Source: Aureimonas pseudogalii (lineage in GTDB: Bacteria > Pseudomonadota > Alphaproteobacteria > Rhizobiales > Rhizobiaceae). From it: a DNA stretch of 64,000 nucleotides. The notes beneath the pieces are model-generated. The model saw nothing but the letters and a program-made list of their open reading frames with translations. It was not told where the DNA came from and did no database searches. Positions 35,632-45,606 of this stretch are shown in pieces. The stretch covers positions 62,001 through 126,000 of the forward strand of contig NZ_JACIEK010000004.1 of the NCBI RefSeq assembly GCF_014196835.1, read 5' to 3'. The number at the start of each line of letters is the position of its first letter. The stretch's first letter is position 1. A program made the position numbers and the translations under genes.

Positions 35632-36695
35632 AGATCCTCGTCACCGGCGGCGCCGGTTTCATCGGTTCGGCGGTCTGCCGCCATCTCATCGGCGACACCG
35701 AGCATTCGGTGGTCAATCTCGACAAGCTCACCTATGCTGCGAGCCTCGGCTCCGTCGCCTCGATCGAGGCCGACCCGCGCTATCGCTTCGTGCGCGGCGA
35801 CATTCTCGACCGCGCCTTCGTGACCGCGCTTCTGCGCGAGGAGCAGCCGGACGCCATCATGCATCTGGCCGCCGAGAGCCATGTCGACCGCTCGATCGAC
35901 GGACCCGGCGACTTCATCCAGACCAACATCGTCGGGACCTACGAGCTGCTGGAGGCGGCGCGGGCCTACTGGTCTGGTCTCGACGGCGAAAAGAAGGCGG
36001 GCTTCCGCTTCCACCATATCTCGACCGACGAGGTCTATGGCGACCTGCCGCTCGACGACAGCCTGTTCACCGAGGAGACGCCCTACGCGCCGTCCTCGCC
36101 CTATTCGGCCTCGAAGGCGGCGTCCGACCATCTGGTGATGGCGTGGCACCACACCTATCACATGCCGGTGGTGCTCTCGAACTGCTCGAACAACTACGGC
36201 CCCTACCATTTCCCCGAGAAGCTCATTCCGCTGATGATCCTCAACGGGCTGGAGGGCAAGAAACTGCCGGTCTACGGCCGCGGCGAGAACGTGCGCGACT
36301 GGCTCTATGTCGACGACCACGCGCGGGCGCTTGCGCTGGTGGCGACGAAGGGCGAGGCCGGGCGCTCCTACAATATCGGTGGACGCAACGAGCGCTCGAA
36401 CCTCGCGGTGGTCGAGACGATCTGCGACACGCTTGACCGGCTGTCGCCGCTGGCGGACGGCTCTTCGCGCCGCGACCTGATCTCGTTCGTCACCGACCGG
36501 CCGGGCCACGACCTGCGCTATGCGATCGACGCCTCGCGCATCGAGAGCGAACTCGGCTGGCAGGCACGGGAGACCTTCGAGACCGGCCTGGAAAAGACCA
36601 TTCGCTGGTATCTCGACAACCGCGACTGGTGGCAGCCGATCCGCGAGGGTCGCTACTCCGGCGAGCGCCTCGGCGCCGCGGCCTCGAAGGGCTGA
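35628..36695 (+). CDS. rfbB: RfbB/RmlB, dTDP-glucose 4,6-dehydratase
   Basis: This 355-residue SDR-extended enzyme has the NAD loop [16 protein letters not shown], active-site TDEVYGDL and [11 protein letters not shown] (Tyr-x3-Lys). [15 protein letters not shown] is also present. It oxidises C4 and removes water at C6 of dTDP-glucose. Translation is coupled to rfbC by ATGA overlap, and rfbD follows after four bases. Confidence 0.96.
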   Translation: MKILVTGGAGFIGSAVCRHLIGDTEHSVVNLDKLTYAASLGSVASIEADPRYRFVRGDILDRAFVTALLREEQPDAIMHLAAESHVDRSIDGPGDFIQTNIVGTYELLEAARAYWSGLDGEKKAGFRFHHISTDEVYGDLPLDDSLFTEETPYAPSSPYSASKAASDHLVMAWHHTYHMPVVLSNCSNNYGPYHFPEKLIPLMILNGLEGKKLPVYGRGENVRDWLYVDDHARALALVATKGEAGRSYNIGGRNERSNLAVVETICDTLDRLSPLADGSSRRDLISFVTDRPGHDLRYAIDASRIESELGWQARETFETGLEKTIRWYLDNRDWWQPIREGRYSGERLGAAASKG

Positions 36696-36699
36696 GCGG

Positions 36700-37584
36700 A
36701 TGCGGTTGCTCGTCACCGGCCGCGAGGGCCAGGTCGCGCAGGCCTTGCTGGCGCTGGCATCGGACGAACTCGACGTGGTGGCGCTCGGACGTCCCGAGCT
36801 CGACCTCACCGACCGCGCGACGATCGAGCGCGCGATCGCGGCGCACCGGCCCGACGTCGTCGTGAACGCCGCGGCCTACACGGCGGTGGACAAGGCCGAA
36901 AGCGATGAGGCGGCGGCCTTCGCGGTCAACCGCGACGGTGCCGGCCATGCTGCGGCGGCCGCGGCGGCAGCCGGGCTGCCGATCGTCCACCTTTCCACCG
37001 ACTACGTGTTTCCCGGCGACAAGGACGGCCGGTACCGCGAGGACGACGCCACCGGTCCGCAAGGCGTCTACGGCCGCTCCAAGCTCGCGGGCGAGGCGGC
37101 AGTGGCGAGCGCCAACCCGCGCCATGCGATCCTGCGGACGGCTTGGGTCTACGGCGCCTACGGCAACAACTTTCTGAAGACGATGCTGCGGCTTGCCGAG
37201 ACGCGCGACGTGCTGCGCGTCGTCGCCGACCAATTGGGCACGCCGACCTACGCCCCCGACATCGCCGAGGGCGTGGTGCGCGTCGCCCGCCGACTGCGCG
37301 AGCCCGGCGCGAGCGATGCCACGGGCGTCTTCCACATGGTCTGCGAGGGCGAGACCAACTGGGCAGGCTTCGCGGGAGAGATCTTCGCTGTGTCGGCCCT
37401 CGACGGCGGCCCCAGCGCGCTGGTGGAGCCGATCACCACTGCGGAATACCCGACGCCGGCGAAGCGGCCCGCCAACTCGCGGCTGGATACGACGCTGTTC
37501 GGCGACCGGTTCGGCGCGTTGCCGGACTGGCGCAGCGGCGTCGTGCGCTGCCTCGCCGCGCTGAAGGCGAACGCGCCGGCATGA
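36700..37584 (+). CDS. rfbD: RfbD/RmlD, dTDP-4-dehydrorhamnose reductase
   Basis: This 294-residue reductase starts MRLLVTGREGQVAQALL. It has VNAAAYTAVDKAES, HLSTDYVFPGDKDG and the catalytic YGRSKLAGE motif. It completes dTDP-L-rhamnose with NADPH. The start at 36700 lies four bases after the rfbB stop. Its own stop overlaps the next gene's ATG by four bases (37581-37584), placing the rhamnan-synthesis gene in the same transcript. Confidence 0.95.
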   Translation: MRLLVTGREGQVAQALLALASDELDVVALGRPELDLTDRATIERAIAAHRPDVVVNAAAYTAVDKAESDEAAAFAVNRDGAGHAAAAAAAAGLPIVHLSTDYVFPGDKDGRYREDDATGPQGVYGRSKLAGEAAVASANPRHAILRTAWVYGAYGNNFLKTMLRLAETRDVLRVVADQLGTPTYAPDIAEGVVRVARRLREPGASDATGVFHMVCEGETNWAGFAGEIFAVSALDGGPSALVEPITTAEYPTPAKRPANSRLDTTLFGDRFGALPDWRSGVVRCLAALKANAPA

Positions 37585-38540
37585 GACCCGATGTTCCCGT
37601 CGTCTTCGTCCACGTCCACTATCCCGACGTCTGGGCCGAGATGGCGTTGGAGCTCGCAGCGGCCTTCGACCGGCCCTTCGGGCTGGTGCTCACCTGCCGC
37701 GACGCCGCCATGTCACTCGCGGCCGTCGAGAGCCCGCATCTGGCCTTCCAGCGACGGCTGACGGTGGAGAACCGTGGGCGCGACGTGCTGCCCTTCACCG
37801 CGGCCCTCCGCGATCTCGGGCCGTCCTTCACGATCGGCCTGAAGCTCCACACCAAGCGCTCGGTTCACCGCGAGGACGGCGAGGGCTGGCGTCGCTACCT
37901 GACCGGCTCTCTGCTGGAGCGCGGCGACGGGACGGGGCCGAAGGCGCTGGACCTGATGGAGCGCGAGCCCGCGATCGGACTGATCGCCCCGCGCGCCCAT
38001 CTCCTGCCGCTGCAAGGGCGGATCGTCCTCAACGCCTGGATCATCCGGCGCATGATCCGGCTGATGGGCATGCCCCTGACGATGCCCGACCTCGAAACCC
38101 GGCGCTTCGCGGCCGGCTCGATGTTCTGGTTTCGGCGCGAGGCGCTGACGCATTTCGAGAACCCGGATCTGCCCGGCCTCTTCGCGCCCGAGAAGGGCCA
38201 ACTCGACGGCACGGCCGCGCACGGCGCCGAACGCCTCTTCGCGGCGGTTGTGGAGCTCGAAGGCTTCGCGGCGACGGCGGCCGAAGCGGTGGATTCCATC
38301 GCGAAGGCCGCAGGCGAGGGCTCGCTCTCCAAGGCCGAGATCGACGCCGTGTCGGATGCCACGATCGACGACGCGGCGAACCCGTTCATCCTGCCGATGG
38401 CGCGCTTCTGGCGGCGCCACCCCTATGCGCTCATCGCCGCGCATCAGCTCTATACGCGCTCGCCCAAGCCCGTCTGGCGGCTGGCGCGCCGCCTGCTCAA
38501 GCACTTCACGGTGGACCGCGAGCCCGCCGGCCGCGGCTGA
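37581..38540 (+). CDS. Rhamnan synthesis F (RgpF) family protein
   Basis: This 319-residue protein shows the RgpF pattern: VPVVFVHVHYPDVWAEM, VENRGRDVLPF, IGLKLHTKRSVHR, GLIAPRAHLLPL and FAAGSMFWFRREAL. Streptococcal RgpF is a rhamnosyltransferase extending rhamnose polymers. Gram-negative members occur in O-antigen clusters. Overlap with rfbD implies that dTDP-rhamnose synthesis and use are co-expressed. Acceptor and linkage are unknown. Confidence 0.85.
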   Translation: MRPDVPVVFVHVHYPDVWAEMALELAAAFDRPFGLVLTCRDAAMSLAAVESPHLAFQRRLTVENRGRDVLPFTAALRDLGPSFTIGLKLHTKRSVHREDGEGWRRYLTGSLLERGDGTGPKALDLMEREPAIGLIAPRAHLLPLQGRIVLNAWIIRRMIRLMGMPLTMPDLETRRFAAGSMFWFRREALTHFENPDLPGLFAPEKGQLDGTAAHGAERLFAAVVELEGFAATAAEAVDSIAKAAGEGSLSKAEIDAVSDATIDDAANPFILPMARFWRRHPYALIAAHQLYTRSPKPVWRLARRLLKHFTVDREPAGRG

Positions 38541-38547
38541 CGCCCGA

Positions 38548-39699
38548 TCACGCCGTGTGGCTGATCGCGTCCAGCGACTCGGCCACCGCCGCGACGATGC
38601 GATCCTGCGTCGGCTCGTCGAGATAGGCGTGCATCGGCAGGCTGACGACCTCGGTGCAGAGCTGCTCGGTTACTGGCAGTCCGTTGCCGCCGACGGGCCA
38701 GTGGCGATAGGCGGTCTGCTGGTGGAGGCCCTTTCCGTAATAGATCACGGTGGGTACGCCGCGTTCCTTCATCTGCGCCATGAAGGCGTCTCGCCGCCCG
38801 CCGGGCACGCGGATCGTGTATTGCGCCCAGGTCGACACGATGTCGTCGGAGATCGCCTGCGGCGTCACGGCTGCCGGCAGCAACTCGCCGTAGCGCCGGG
38901 CGACGCGCATGCGGGCCTCGATCTCCTCGGGGAAGAGCGCCAGCTTCTCCGCGAGCACCGCCGCCTGGAACGTGTCGAGCCGGGCGGTGAGGCCGAGGCG
39001 CACGTTGTCGTACTTGTCCGATCCCATGCCGTGGATGCGGATCGACTTCAGCACCGCCGCCAGTTCTTCGTCGTCGGTCTGGATCGCGCCGCCGTCGCCG
39101 TAGCAGCCCAAGGGCTTCGCCGGATAGAAGCTGGTGGCGACGACGTCGGACCAGCGGCCGGACATCTCGCCCGACAGCGTCGAGCCGTAGCCCTGCGCGG
39201 CGTCGGAGATGATTTTGATTCCGAACTCGTCGGCGACGGCGCGGATGGCGGGATAGTCGGCGATCTGCCCGAAGAGATCGACCGCGATGATGGCGCGGGG
39301 GGTGAGGTCGCCGCGCGACGCGATCTCGGCGACGGTGCGTCGCAGATGGGCGGGATCGAGGTTGAACGTGTCGGGCAGCACCTCGACGAAGACCGGCGAG
39401 GCGCCGACGAGGCCGACGACCTCGGCCGTGGCGGCGAAGGTGAAGCTCGGGCAGAACACCGCGTCGCCGGGGCCGATGCCCCAGGCCATCAGCGGCATCA
39501 GCAGCGCGTCGGTGCCCGAGCCGCAGGTGACGGTGTGCTGCATCCCCCCGAAGGCCGAGAGCCCGGCTTCGAGCTCCGTGACGTCCGGCCCCATGATGAA
39601 GGACCCCTCGTCCATGATGCGCGCCAGCCGGGCCTCGATCCGCGGCCGGATCCGGTCGCGCTGGGTGGCGAGATCGATGAACGGGATCGGCTGGCTCAT
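38548..39699 (-). CDS. DegT/DnrJ/EryC1/StrS family nucleotide-sugar aminotransferase
   Basis: This 383-residue PLP enzyme of the sugar aminotransferase family contains TVTCGSGTDALLMPLMAWGIG and ISDAAQGYGST. The Schiff-base Lys lies in SFYPAKPLGCYGDGG. It likely transaminates a nucleotide-linked 3- or 4-keto sugar to an amino sugar for the local glycan. If that sugar derives from the RfbB product, the glycan could contain a dTDP-amino-dideoxyhexose as well as rhamnose. It is convergent with the RgpF-like gene, seven bases between stops. Confidence 0.88.
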   Translation of the reverse strand: MSQPIPFIDLATQRDRIRPRIEARLARIMDEGSFIMGPDVTELEAGLSAFGGMQHTVTCGSGTDALLMPLMAWGIGPGDAVFCPSFTFAATAEVVGLVGASPVFVEVLPDTFNLDPAHLRRTVAEIASRGDLTPRAIIAVDLFGQIADYPAIRAVADEFGIKIISDAAQGYGSTLSGEMSGRWSDVVATSFYPAKPLGCYGDGGAIQTDDEELAAVLKSIRIHGMGSDKYDNVRLGLTARLDTFQAAVLAEKLALFPEEIEARMRVARRYGELLPAAVTPQAISDDIVSTWAQYTIRVPGGRRDAFMAQMKERGVPTVIYYGKGLHQQTAYRHWPVGGNGLPVTEQLCTEVVSLPMHAYLDEPTQDRIVAAVAESLDAISHTA

Positions 39700-39860
39700 G
39701 GCGGGTCCTTTTCGCGGTGCGAGCGGCGACGGCAGACGACAGGCCGTCGCCGCGGTCGAGGGCTAGCCTGTTCGCCCGTTCGTTTCAAACCCTTGGTGTG
39801 TCGTCCCGCCATCACGTTTGGCGTGCGGCGCGCCATCGCCGTGAGGGCACGCCGCGATGC

Positions 39861-40985
39861 TCAGGCGTCCAGCAGCCGTCGATAGAGCCGGCTCACCGCC
39901 GCCGCGACGTCGGCCTCGGTATAGCCGTCGCGCACCCGCGCCGCCGCCGCCGCGCCCATCCGGTCGACGAGCCCGCGATCCCCCGCCAGTTGCACGAGAC
40001 GCCCGGCCAGCGCCGCCGCGTCGTCCACCGGCACCACGAAGCCGTCGAGGCCGTCGCGCACGAAGGAGCGGCATCCCGGCACGTCCGTCGTCAGCGAGAG
40101 ACGACCGCAGGCGGCCGATTCGAGAAGCGTGCGCGGCAGGCCTTCGCCGCCACGCGAGGCGAGCGCTGCGACGTGATGCTCGCGCCAGACGCCGGCGACG
40201 TCGCGCGTCGGGCCATGCCAGACGATGCCGGGACGGTGCGACCAGTCCTCCAGCGTGGCGCGCGGAATGGCGCGTGGATTGGACGGATCGGGCTTGCCAT
40301 AGAGCGAAAGCTCCACCGCGGCGCCGTCGCGGCGCGCCTGCTCCACCGCCTCGACCATCGTGTCGATGCCCTTCGACCAGAGCATGCGGGCCACCACGGC
40401 GACACGCAGCGTCGGGCCGGCCGGCGGCGGGGTCTCCGGATAGGCGGCCGGGTCGATGCCGGCGCCGCCGAGGATCGCCACGTCCGGGGCGTCGGCGTCG
40501 AGCCCGAGGAGGGCGGGATCGTCGCGGTTCTCGAAGACGAAGCGCGTTGCCGTCGAGCGCAGCGGGCCGGTCGTGACGGCCCGCACGAAGCCGCGGGCGA
40601 GACTCGCGCGACGGTCGGAGCGCGCGCCGAGGAAGCCGAGGCCGGTCAAGGCATAGACGCGCCGCCGCACGCCGGCGAGCACGCTGGCCGCGCCGCCCAC
40701 GAGGATCGGCTTCAGCGAGATGCAATGGACGATGTCCGGCCGCTCCGCACGCAGGATCGCGGCGAGACGCCCCACCGTGCCGGCGGCCTGCAGCGGATTG
40801 ACGCTCCGTCGCTCCGCCTCGAGCGGAACGACGCGCGCGCCCGTCGTGCGAATCGCTTCCGCATGGTCGCGGACCCGCGCGATCACCACGACATCGAGTC
40901 CCATCGCCACCGCCGCCCGCGCCATCGGCAGGAAATGCGAGGCGAAGAACCAGTCCTCGGTGACGACGAAGGCGAGCTTGGGCAA
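39861..40985 (-). CDS. GT4 family glycosyltransferase
   Basis: This 374-residue GT-B enzyme has an N-terminal acceptor domain (LAFVVTEDWFFASHFLPMARAA, IVHCISLKPILVGG). The C-terminal Rossmann fold has VAVVARMLWSKGIDT and the E-x7-E motif RGGEGLPRTLLESAACG. It resembles the WbpT/WbnH-like enzymes that use UDP-HexNAc or related donors in O-antigen assembly. The start is TTG 40985 with AGGA five bases before it (LPKLAFVV), which matches the family N-terminus. Donor and acceptor are not determinable. Confidence 0.85.
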   Translation of the reverse strand: MPKLAFVVTEDWFFASHFLPMARAAVAMGLDVVVIARVRDHAEAIRTTGARVVPLEAERRSVNPLQAAGTVGRLAAILRAERPDIVHCISLKPILVGGAASVLAGVRRRVYALTGLGFLGARSDRRASLARGFVRAVTTGPLRSTATRFVFENRDDPALLGLDADAPDVAILGGAGIDPAAYPETPPPAGPTLRVAVVARMLWSKGIDTMVEAVEQARRDGAAVELSLYGKPDPSNPRAIPRATLEDWSHRPGIVWHGPTRDVAGVWREHHVAALASRGGEGLPRTLLESAACGRLSLTTDVPGCRSFVRDGLDGFVVPVDDAAALAGRLVQLAGDRGLVDRMGAAAAARVRDGYTEADVAAAVSRLYRRLLDA

Positions 40986-41080
40986 GACGATCCTGGGTGC
41001 TGACGAAGACGCGCCAGCGCTTAGCCCGGTCACGCGGGAAGGGGAAGGGCAGGCCGCCGCACGCCTGCCCACCCGCTCGA

Positions 41081-42796
41081 TCAGCCGACGAAATTCTCCT
41101 TCAGCAGCGTCAGCACGTCCTTGCCCCGGCCGCCGATCATCGCCTTGGCCGAATAGAGAGCGGTGCCGAAGACCTGCGCGGCCTGGACGGTGGGCGGCAT
41201 CACCAGTTCCATCCGGTCGGTGAGCACGTCGAGCAGCGCCGGCCCGGGCTCGGCCAGCCAGGCGCGCACGGCCTCGTCGAGATCCTCGGCCCGCTCGACG
41301 CGCCGACCCGACCAGCCCATCGCCGTCGCGACGGCCGCGAAGTCGGGGTTCTTGAGGTCGGTATAGGTGTCGAGCAGCCCGTCGACCTTCTGCTCCAGTT
41401 CCACGAAGCCGAGCGAGCCGTTGTTGAACACCGCGACCTTGATCGGGATGTGCTCCTGCACGGCGGTGATCATGTCGCCCATCAGCATGGTCAGCCCGCC
41501 GTCGCCCGACAGCGAGATCACCTGCCGCTCGGGCGCGGCCTTCTTGGCACCGAGCGCCTGCGGCATGGCGTTGGCCATCGTGCCATGCGTCAGGCTCACG
41601 ATCGTGCGGCGCCGCGCGGTGGCGCTGAGATGGCGCAGCGCCCAGACCATCGGCGAGCCGCAATCGGCCGTGAAGACGGCATCGTCGTCGGCGTGCCGGT
41701 CGATCAGCCGGGTGAGATATTGCGGGTGGATCGCGCCGCCCCGGCCGATCTCGGCGCGTTCGTCGAGCTTCGCTGTGGCGCTCTCGTGCCGTTCGAGGCA
41801 GGCATCGAGAAAGCGGCGGTCGTCGCGTGGGGTAAGCCCCGGCAGAAGCGCGTCGAGCGTCGTGCGAATGTCGCCGACGGCGCCGATCTCGATGGGATGG
41901 CGCCGGCCGAGATGGGTCGGGTCGATGTCGATCTGGATGATCCGCGCCTTGTCCGGGTAAAACTGGCGCCAGGCGAAGTCGCAGCCGAGCAGCAACAGCG
42001 TGTCGCAGTCGGTCAGCGCCCGATAGCCCGATTCGACGCCGAACACCCCGGTCATCCCGACGTTGAACGGGTTGTCGAATTCGAGGAAGTCCTTGGCGCG
42101 CGAGGTGTGCGCCACCGGCGCCTTCAGCCGGTCGGCGAGATCGACGATCTGGCGATGCGCGCCCTCGCAGCCCGAACCGCCGTAGATCGCGATCCGCTCG
42201 CCGAGATTGAGCAGCGCGGCGATCCGGTCGAGTTCGCCGTCGCTCGGCCGCGTTTGGGGTTGCGAGAGGTGCACGGCGAAGGGGGCGTCGTCCGTCAGCG
42301 CCTCCTTCGAGACGTCCACGGGGACGATGAGAACGGCGACGCCGCGCTTCGAGAGGGCGGCCTGTGCCGCCATCGCGGTGAGGCGCCTTGCCTGCGCGGC
42401 CGTGCGGATCTCCTCGCAGAACACCGAGCAGGCACCGAAGATCGGCCGGTAGTCGACCTCCTGGGGAAAGTCGAAACCGAGTTCGTCGCGGGCGATCTGG
42501 CTGGCGATCAGCACCACGGGTGCGCGGTTGCGATGGCTCTCGAAGAGACCGTTGACGAAGTGCAGGCTGCCGGGACCGCAGGAGCCCGCGCAGGCCGTGA
42601 GGTTGCCCGTCAGCATCGCCTCAGCGCCCGCCGCGAAGCCGCCGACCTCTTCGTGCCGCACATGAACCCATTCGATGTCGCTGCGCCGGATCGAATCGGT
42701 GACGTAGTTCAACGAGTCGCCGGGGACGCCCCAGCAATGCTTCACGCCGGCGGCCTGAAGGGTTTCGACGATCGCGTCGGCAACGGTCTTGGCCAT
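41081..42796 (-). CDS. Thiamine-diphosphate enzyme, pyruvate dehydrogenase (quinone)/PoxB-like
   Basis: This 571-residue protein has three TPP-enzyme domains. The catalytic Glu lies in VHVRHEEVGGFAAGAEA (about residue 49). FAD/central-domain IAIYGGSGCEGAHRQ is present, and the TPP/Mg motif is SGDGGLTMLMGDM with NNGSLGFVELEQ. PoxB oxidises pyruvate to acetate and CO2, passing electrons to quinone at the membrane. Acetolactate synthase-like or other decarboxylases share the fold, but the HCWGVPGDSLN and DFAWRQFYPD segments favour PoxB. The start at 42796 has AAGGA eight bases upstream. It stands alone, divergent from tspO. Confidence 0.87.
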   Translation of the reverse strand: MAKTVADAIVETLQAAGVKHCWGVPGDSLNYVTDSIRRSDIEWVHVRHEEVGGFAAGAEAMLTGNLTACAGSCGPGSLHFVNGLFESHRNRAPVVLIASQIARDELGFDFPQEVDYRPIFGACSVFCEEIRTAAQARRLTAMAAQAALSKRGVAVLIVPVDVSKEALTDDAPFAVHLSQPQTRPSDGELDRIAALLNLGERIAIYGGSGCEGAHRQIVDLADRLKAPVAHTSRAKDFLEFDNPFNVGMTGVFGVESGYRALTDCDTLLLLGCDFAWRQFYPDKARIIQIDIDPTHLGRRHPIEIGAVGDIRTTLDALLPGLTPRDDRRFLDACLERHESATAKLDERAEIGRGGAIHPQYLTRLIDRHADDDAVFTADCGSPMVWALRHLSATARRRTIVSLTHGTMANAMPQALGAKKAAPERQVISLSGDGGLTMLMGDMITAVQEHIPIKVAVFNNGSLGFVELEQKVDGLLDTYTDLKNPDFAAVATAMGWSGRRVERAEDLDEAVRAWLAEPGPALLDVLTDRMELVMPPTVQAAQVFGTALYSAKAMIGGRGKDVLTLLKENFVG

Positions 42797-43030
42797 GAGA
42801 GAAAGGTTCCTTCGAGGATGAGCTCCCGACCCCTCAACGCGTTCGGCCGAACCGGGTTCGCCGTCACCGGCCGACATGAACGCGTTTTCACGAAACGCGG
42901 TCACGGGGTGCGGCGGCGCGTCCGAGGTCCGGCTCTGGCGGGGCTGCGGGAGCGGGGCTAGATTGGCGGCGGCGGCCTCGGCATCAACTGTCCGCCCGCC
43001 CATCCGATTTCCCCCGCGAGTGGTTTGCCC

Positions 43031-43510
43031 ATGACCGTCCCGTCGCTCCTCGCCCTCGGCGGCTTCCTGCTTCTCTCCGCGCTGGTCGCCACCAGCGGCA
43101 TCCTGTTCAAGCCGGGCGCGTGGTATCGGGGCCTCAGAAAGCCGGCCTGGACGCCGCCGAACCTCGCCTTTCCGATCGTCTGGGGCATCCTCTACGTGCT
43201 CATCGCGGTGAGCGGCTGGCGGGTCTGGCGCGAGGTCGGGCTGGCGACCATTCCGTTCGGGCTCTTCGCCGTGCAGATGGTGCTGAACTTCCTGTGGTCC
43301 TGGCTGTTCTTCGGTCGGCGCCGGCCGGATCTCGCCTTTCTCGACGTCGTGGTGCTGGCGCTCACCGTGGCGGCCACCCTCCTCGCCTTCTGGCCGATCG
43401 ACCGGACCGCGGGCCTCCTGCTCGTGCCCTACCTCGCGTGGCTCGGCCTCGCGGCCGCGCTCAATCTCTCGGTCTGGCGACGCAACCGGGATCGCGGCGT
43501 CTTCGCCTGA
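43031..43510 (+). CDS. tspO: TspO/MBR family membrane protein
   Basis: This 159-residue protein has five TM helices and the family signature GLRKPAWTPPNLAFPIVWGILY, plus the NFLWSWLFFGRRRPDLAF stretch. TspO binds tetrapyrroles and in Rhodobacter and rhizobia modulates pigment or nutrient-stress gene expression. The start at 43031 directly begins the first TM region. It is divergent from the PoxB-like gene with 234 bases between, a gap that holds both promoters. Confidence 0.9.
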   Translation: MTVPSLLALGGFLLLSALVATSGILFKPGAWYRGLRKPAWTPPNLAFPIVWGILYVLIAVSGWRVWREVGLATIPFGLFAVQMVLNFLWSWLFFGRRRPDLAFLDVVVLALTVAATLLAFWPIDRTAGLLLVPYLAWLGLAAALNLSVWRRNRDRGVFA

Positions 43511-43635
43511 TCCTCGCCAGCCAGCTCTCGGCGCGAATTGTCGGAGGAATGAACGCATCGGCTTGACCCTGTCCGGCCGGCGCGCCAATGCGAGGCCTCG
43601 CGCGGGCTGCCCGCGACCAGACCCAGGAGACCTCC

Positions 43636-44397
43636 ATGACCTTCGCCACCTATCCCAGCCTTCGCGACAAGCCCGTGTTCGTCACCGGCGGCGCCTCCGG
43701 CATCGGCGCCGACTGCGTTCGCGCCTTTGCGGCGCAGGGCTCGAAGGTCGGCTTCGTCGACATCGACGAGGGGCGAGGCGTGGCGCTTGCCGAAGAGCTG
43801 AAGGGCAGCGAGGGGCAGGTGGCCTTCGAGCCCTGCGACCTGCGCGACATCGACGCGCTGAAGGCCGCGTTCCAGCGCCTGGAATCGCAGGTCGGTGCTG
43901 CCGAGGTGCTGGTCAACAACGCCGCGCGCGACGACCGGCACGGCTGGCAGGACGTGACGCCCGACTATTACGACGAGCGCATCGCCACGAACCTGCGGCA
44001 CATGTTCTTCGCCACGCAGGCCGTGGCGCCCGGCATGATCGCGGCCGGCGGCGGCTCGATCATCAATTTCGGCTCCAATTCCTGGTGGCAGGCCTCCGGC
44101 AACATGCCCGTCTACACCAGCGCCAAGGCCGCGGTGCATGGCATGACGCGCTCCTTCGCGAGGGATCTCGGACCCCACCGCATCCGCGTCAACACCGTGG
44201 TGCCCGGCTGGGTGATGACGGATCGCCAGAAGGAGCTTTGGGTGACCGAGGAATCGCTGAAGGCCAACCTCGAGCGCCAGTGCATCCCGGTCCCTCTGGA
44301 GCCGGTGTATCTGGCGCGCATGGTGCTGTTCCTCGCCTCCGACGATGCTGCCATGTGCACGGCGAACAACTACATGGTCGAGGCCGGCTCCATCTGA
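43636..44397 (+). CDS. SDR family NAD(P)-dependent oxidoreductase
   Basis: This 253-residue classical SDR has cofactor motif TGGASGIG (residues 17-24) and NNAARDD (about 94-100). Active-site Ser lies near 147-149 (INFGSNSW), with Tyr160 and Lys164 (PVYTSAKAAVHG). C-terminal MCTANNYMVEAGSI replaces the usual GG-D ending. It resembles bacterial sugar or sugar-alcohol dehydrogenases, but the substrate is not identifiable. AGGAG precedes the ATG by seven bases. It is a possible oxidation partner for sugars taken up elsewhere in the window, with no positional support. Confidence 0.82.
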   Translation: MTFATYPSLRDKPVFVTGGASGIGADCVRAFAAQGSKVGFVDIDEGRGVALAEELKGSEGQVAFEPCDLRDIDALKAAFQRLESQVGAAEVLVNNAARDDRHGWQDVTPDYYDERIATNLRHMFFATQAVAPGMIAAGGGSIINFGSNSWWQASGNMPVYTSAKAAVHGMTRSFARDLGPHRIRVNTVVPGWVMTDRQKELWVTEESLKANLERQCIPVPLEPVYLARMVLFLASDDAAMCTANNYMVEAGSI

Positions 44398-44528
44398 TCC
44401 GCGCACTTGAAAGGGAGGGGCGGAGCGCTTGTCGCGTTCCACCCCGCGCGGCGTCGGCTGCGTCGCTATCGAAGGCGTCGCGTATGGGTTATTCGCTCGA
44501 TCAGAATTGAGCGACGGAGAATCCCATC

Positions 44529-45392
44529 GTGCCCGCCGAAGACTTCATCCTCTCCCTGTCCTGCCCCAACCGTCCCGGCATCGTGGCGGCCGTCTCGCGT
44601 CACCTCTTCGACAACGGCGCCGACATTCGCGAGGCGCACCAGTTCGACGATCCCGAGACCGGCACGTTCTTCATGCGCGTGCGCTTCTCGATCGTCGAGC
44701 CGGTGGTGACGATCGGCAGCCTGTCCGCGGGGTTCGGCGTCATCGCCGAACGCTTCGCGATGGACTGGCGCATCGTCGACACCGCGGCGCGCCAGAAGGT
44801 GCTCATCCTCGTCTCGCGATTCGACCATTGCCTCGCCGACCTTCTCTACCGCTGGCGGATCGGCGAGCTGCGTATGGACATCGTCGGCATCGTCGCCAAC
44901 TACCCGCGCGAAACCTACGCCCATCACGATTTCGACGGGGTGCCGTTCCACCATCTGCCGGTGACGCGCGACACCAAGCGGGAGCAGGAATCACGCATCC
45001 TCGAGATCGTCGAGGAGACGGGGTGCGAGCTCGTGGTGCTCGCTCGCTACATGCAGATCCTGTCGGACGAGATGTCGGCGGCGCTGTCGGGGCGCTGCAT
45101 CAACATCCACCATTCCTTCCTGCCGGGCTTCAAGGGCGCCAAGCCCTATCATCAGGCGCACAAGCGCGGCGTCAAGCTGATCGGCGCCACCGCGCACTAC
45201 GTGACGGCCGATCTCGACGAGGGGCCGATCATCGAGCAGGACGTCGAGCGCATCTCGCATCAGGATTCGCCGGACGATCTCGTGCGCAAGGGCCGCGACA
45301 TCGAGCGGCGCGTCCTGTCGCGCGCCATCGCCTGGCATCTCGACAACCGCGTCCTTCTTAACGCCGACAAGACGGTCACCTTCCGGGACTGA
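44529..45392 (+). CDS. purU: PurU, formyltetrahydrofolate deformylase
   Basis: This 287-residue protein has an N-terminal ACT domain ([20 protein letters not shown]) and a C-terminal formyl transferase-type catalytic domain. The latter includes [21 protein letters not shown] and the catalytic Asp segment [14 protein letters not shown]. It hydrolyses 10-formyl-THF to THF and formate, balancing one-carbon pools. The start is GTG 44529, eight bases after GGAGA. No purine or glycine genes are adjacent. In rhizobia it is sometimes linked to serine or sarcosine catabolism, not visible here. Confidence 0.93.
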   Translation: MPAEDFILSLSCPNRPGIVAAVSRHLFDNGADIREAHQFDDPETGTFFMRVRFSIVEPVVTIGSLSAGFGVIAERFAMDWRIVDTAARQKVLILVSRFDHCLADLLYRWRIGELRMDIVGIVANYPRETYAHHDFDGVPFHHLPVTRDTKREQESRILEIVEETGCELVVLARYMQILSDEMSAALSGRCINIHHSFLPGFKGAKPYHQAHKRGVKLIGATAHYVTADLDEGPIIEQDVERISHQDSPDDLVRKGRDIERRVLSRAIAWHLDNRVLLNADKTVTFRD

Positions 45393-45606
45393 GGAGACGG
45401 CCGCACGGGCGCGACAGATTGTCTGAGTATTCAGCCAAGCGTCATCCGATCGTTGAAACCTGTAAAGATCGCGCAGGAAATAGTCGCAATCCTGCCACAC
45501 GCGGCGCTCGGCGAGAGCCGACGCTGCAAGCGATGGTAGACTTCGGCTGCCCGCAGGGTGAGACTGTCGAACGAGTGTTCAACGGGTCGGTGGCCGAAGG
45601 GGAGAC

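Noticed and set aside
30187-41080. Polysaccharide locus as a recently acquired genomic island
   Set aside because: No integrase, tRNA end, IS element or direct repeats are visible, and base composition looks like the flanks. Transfer cannot be supported from this window.
41081-43588. Extended version of the PoxB-like enzyme
   Set aside because: The extra 264 N-terminal codons are antisense to tspO and unlike TPP enzymes. A good start site exists at 42796.
45393-45606. Operator for the LacI-type regulator
   Set aside because: I looked for a convincing LacI-type palindrome in the leader and found only short GC-rich complementarities.
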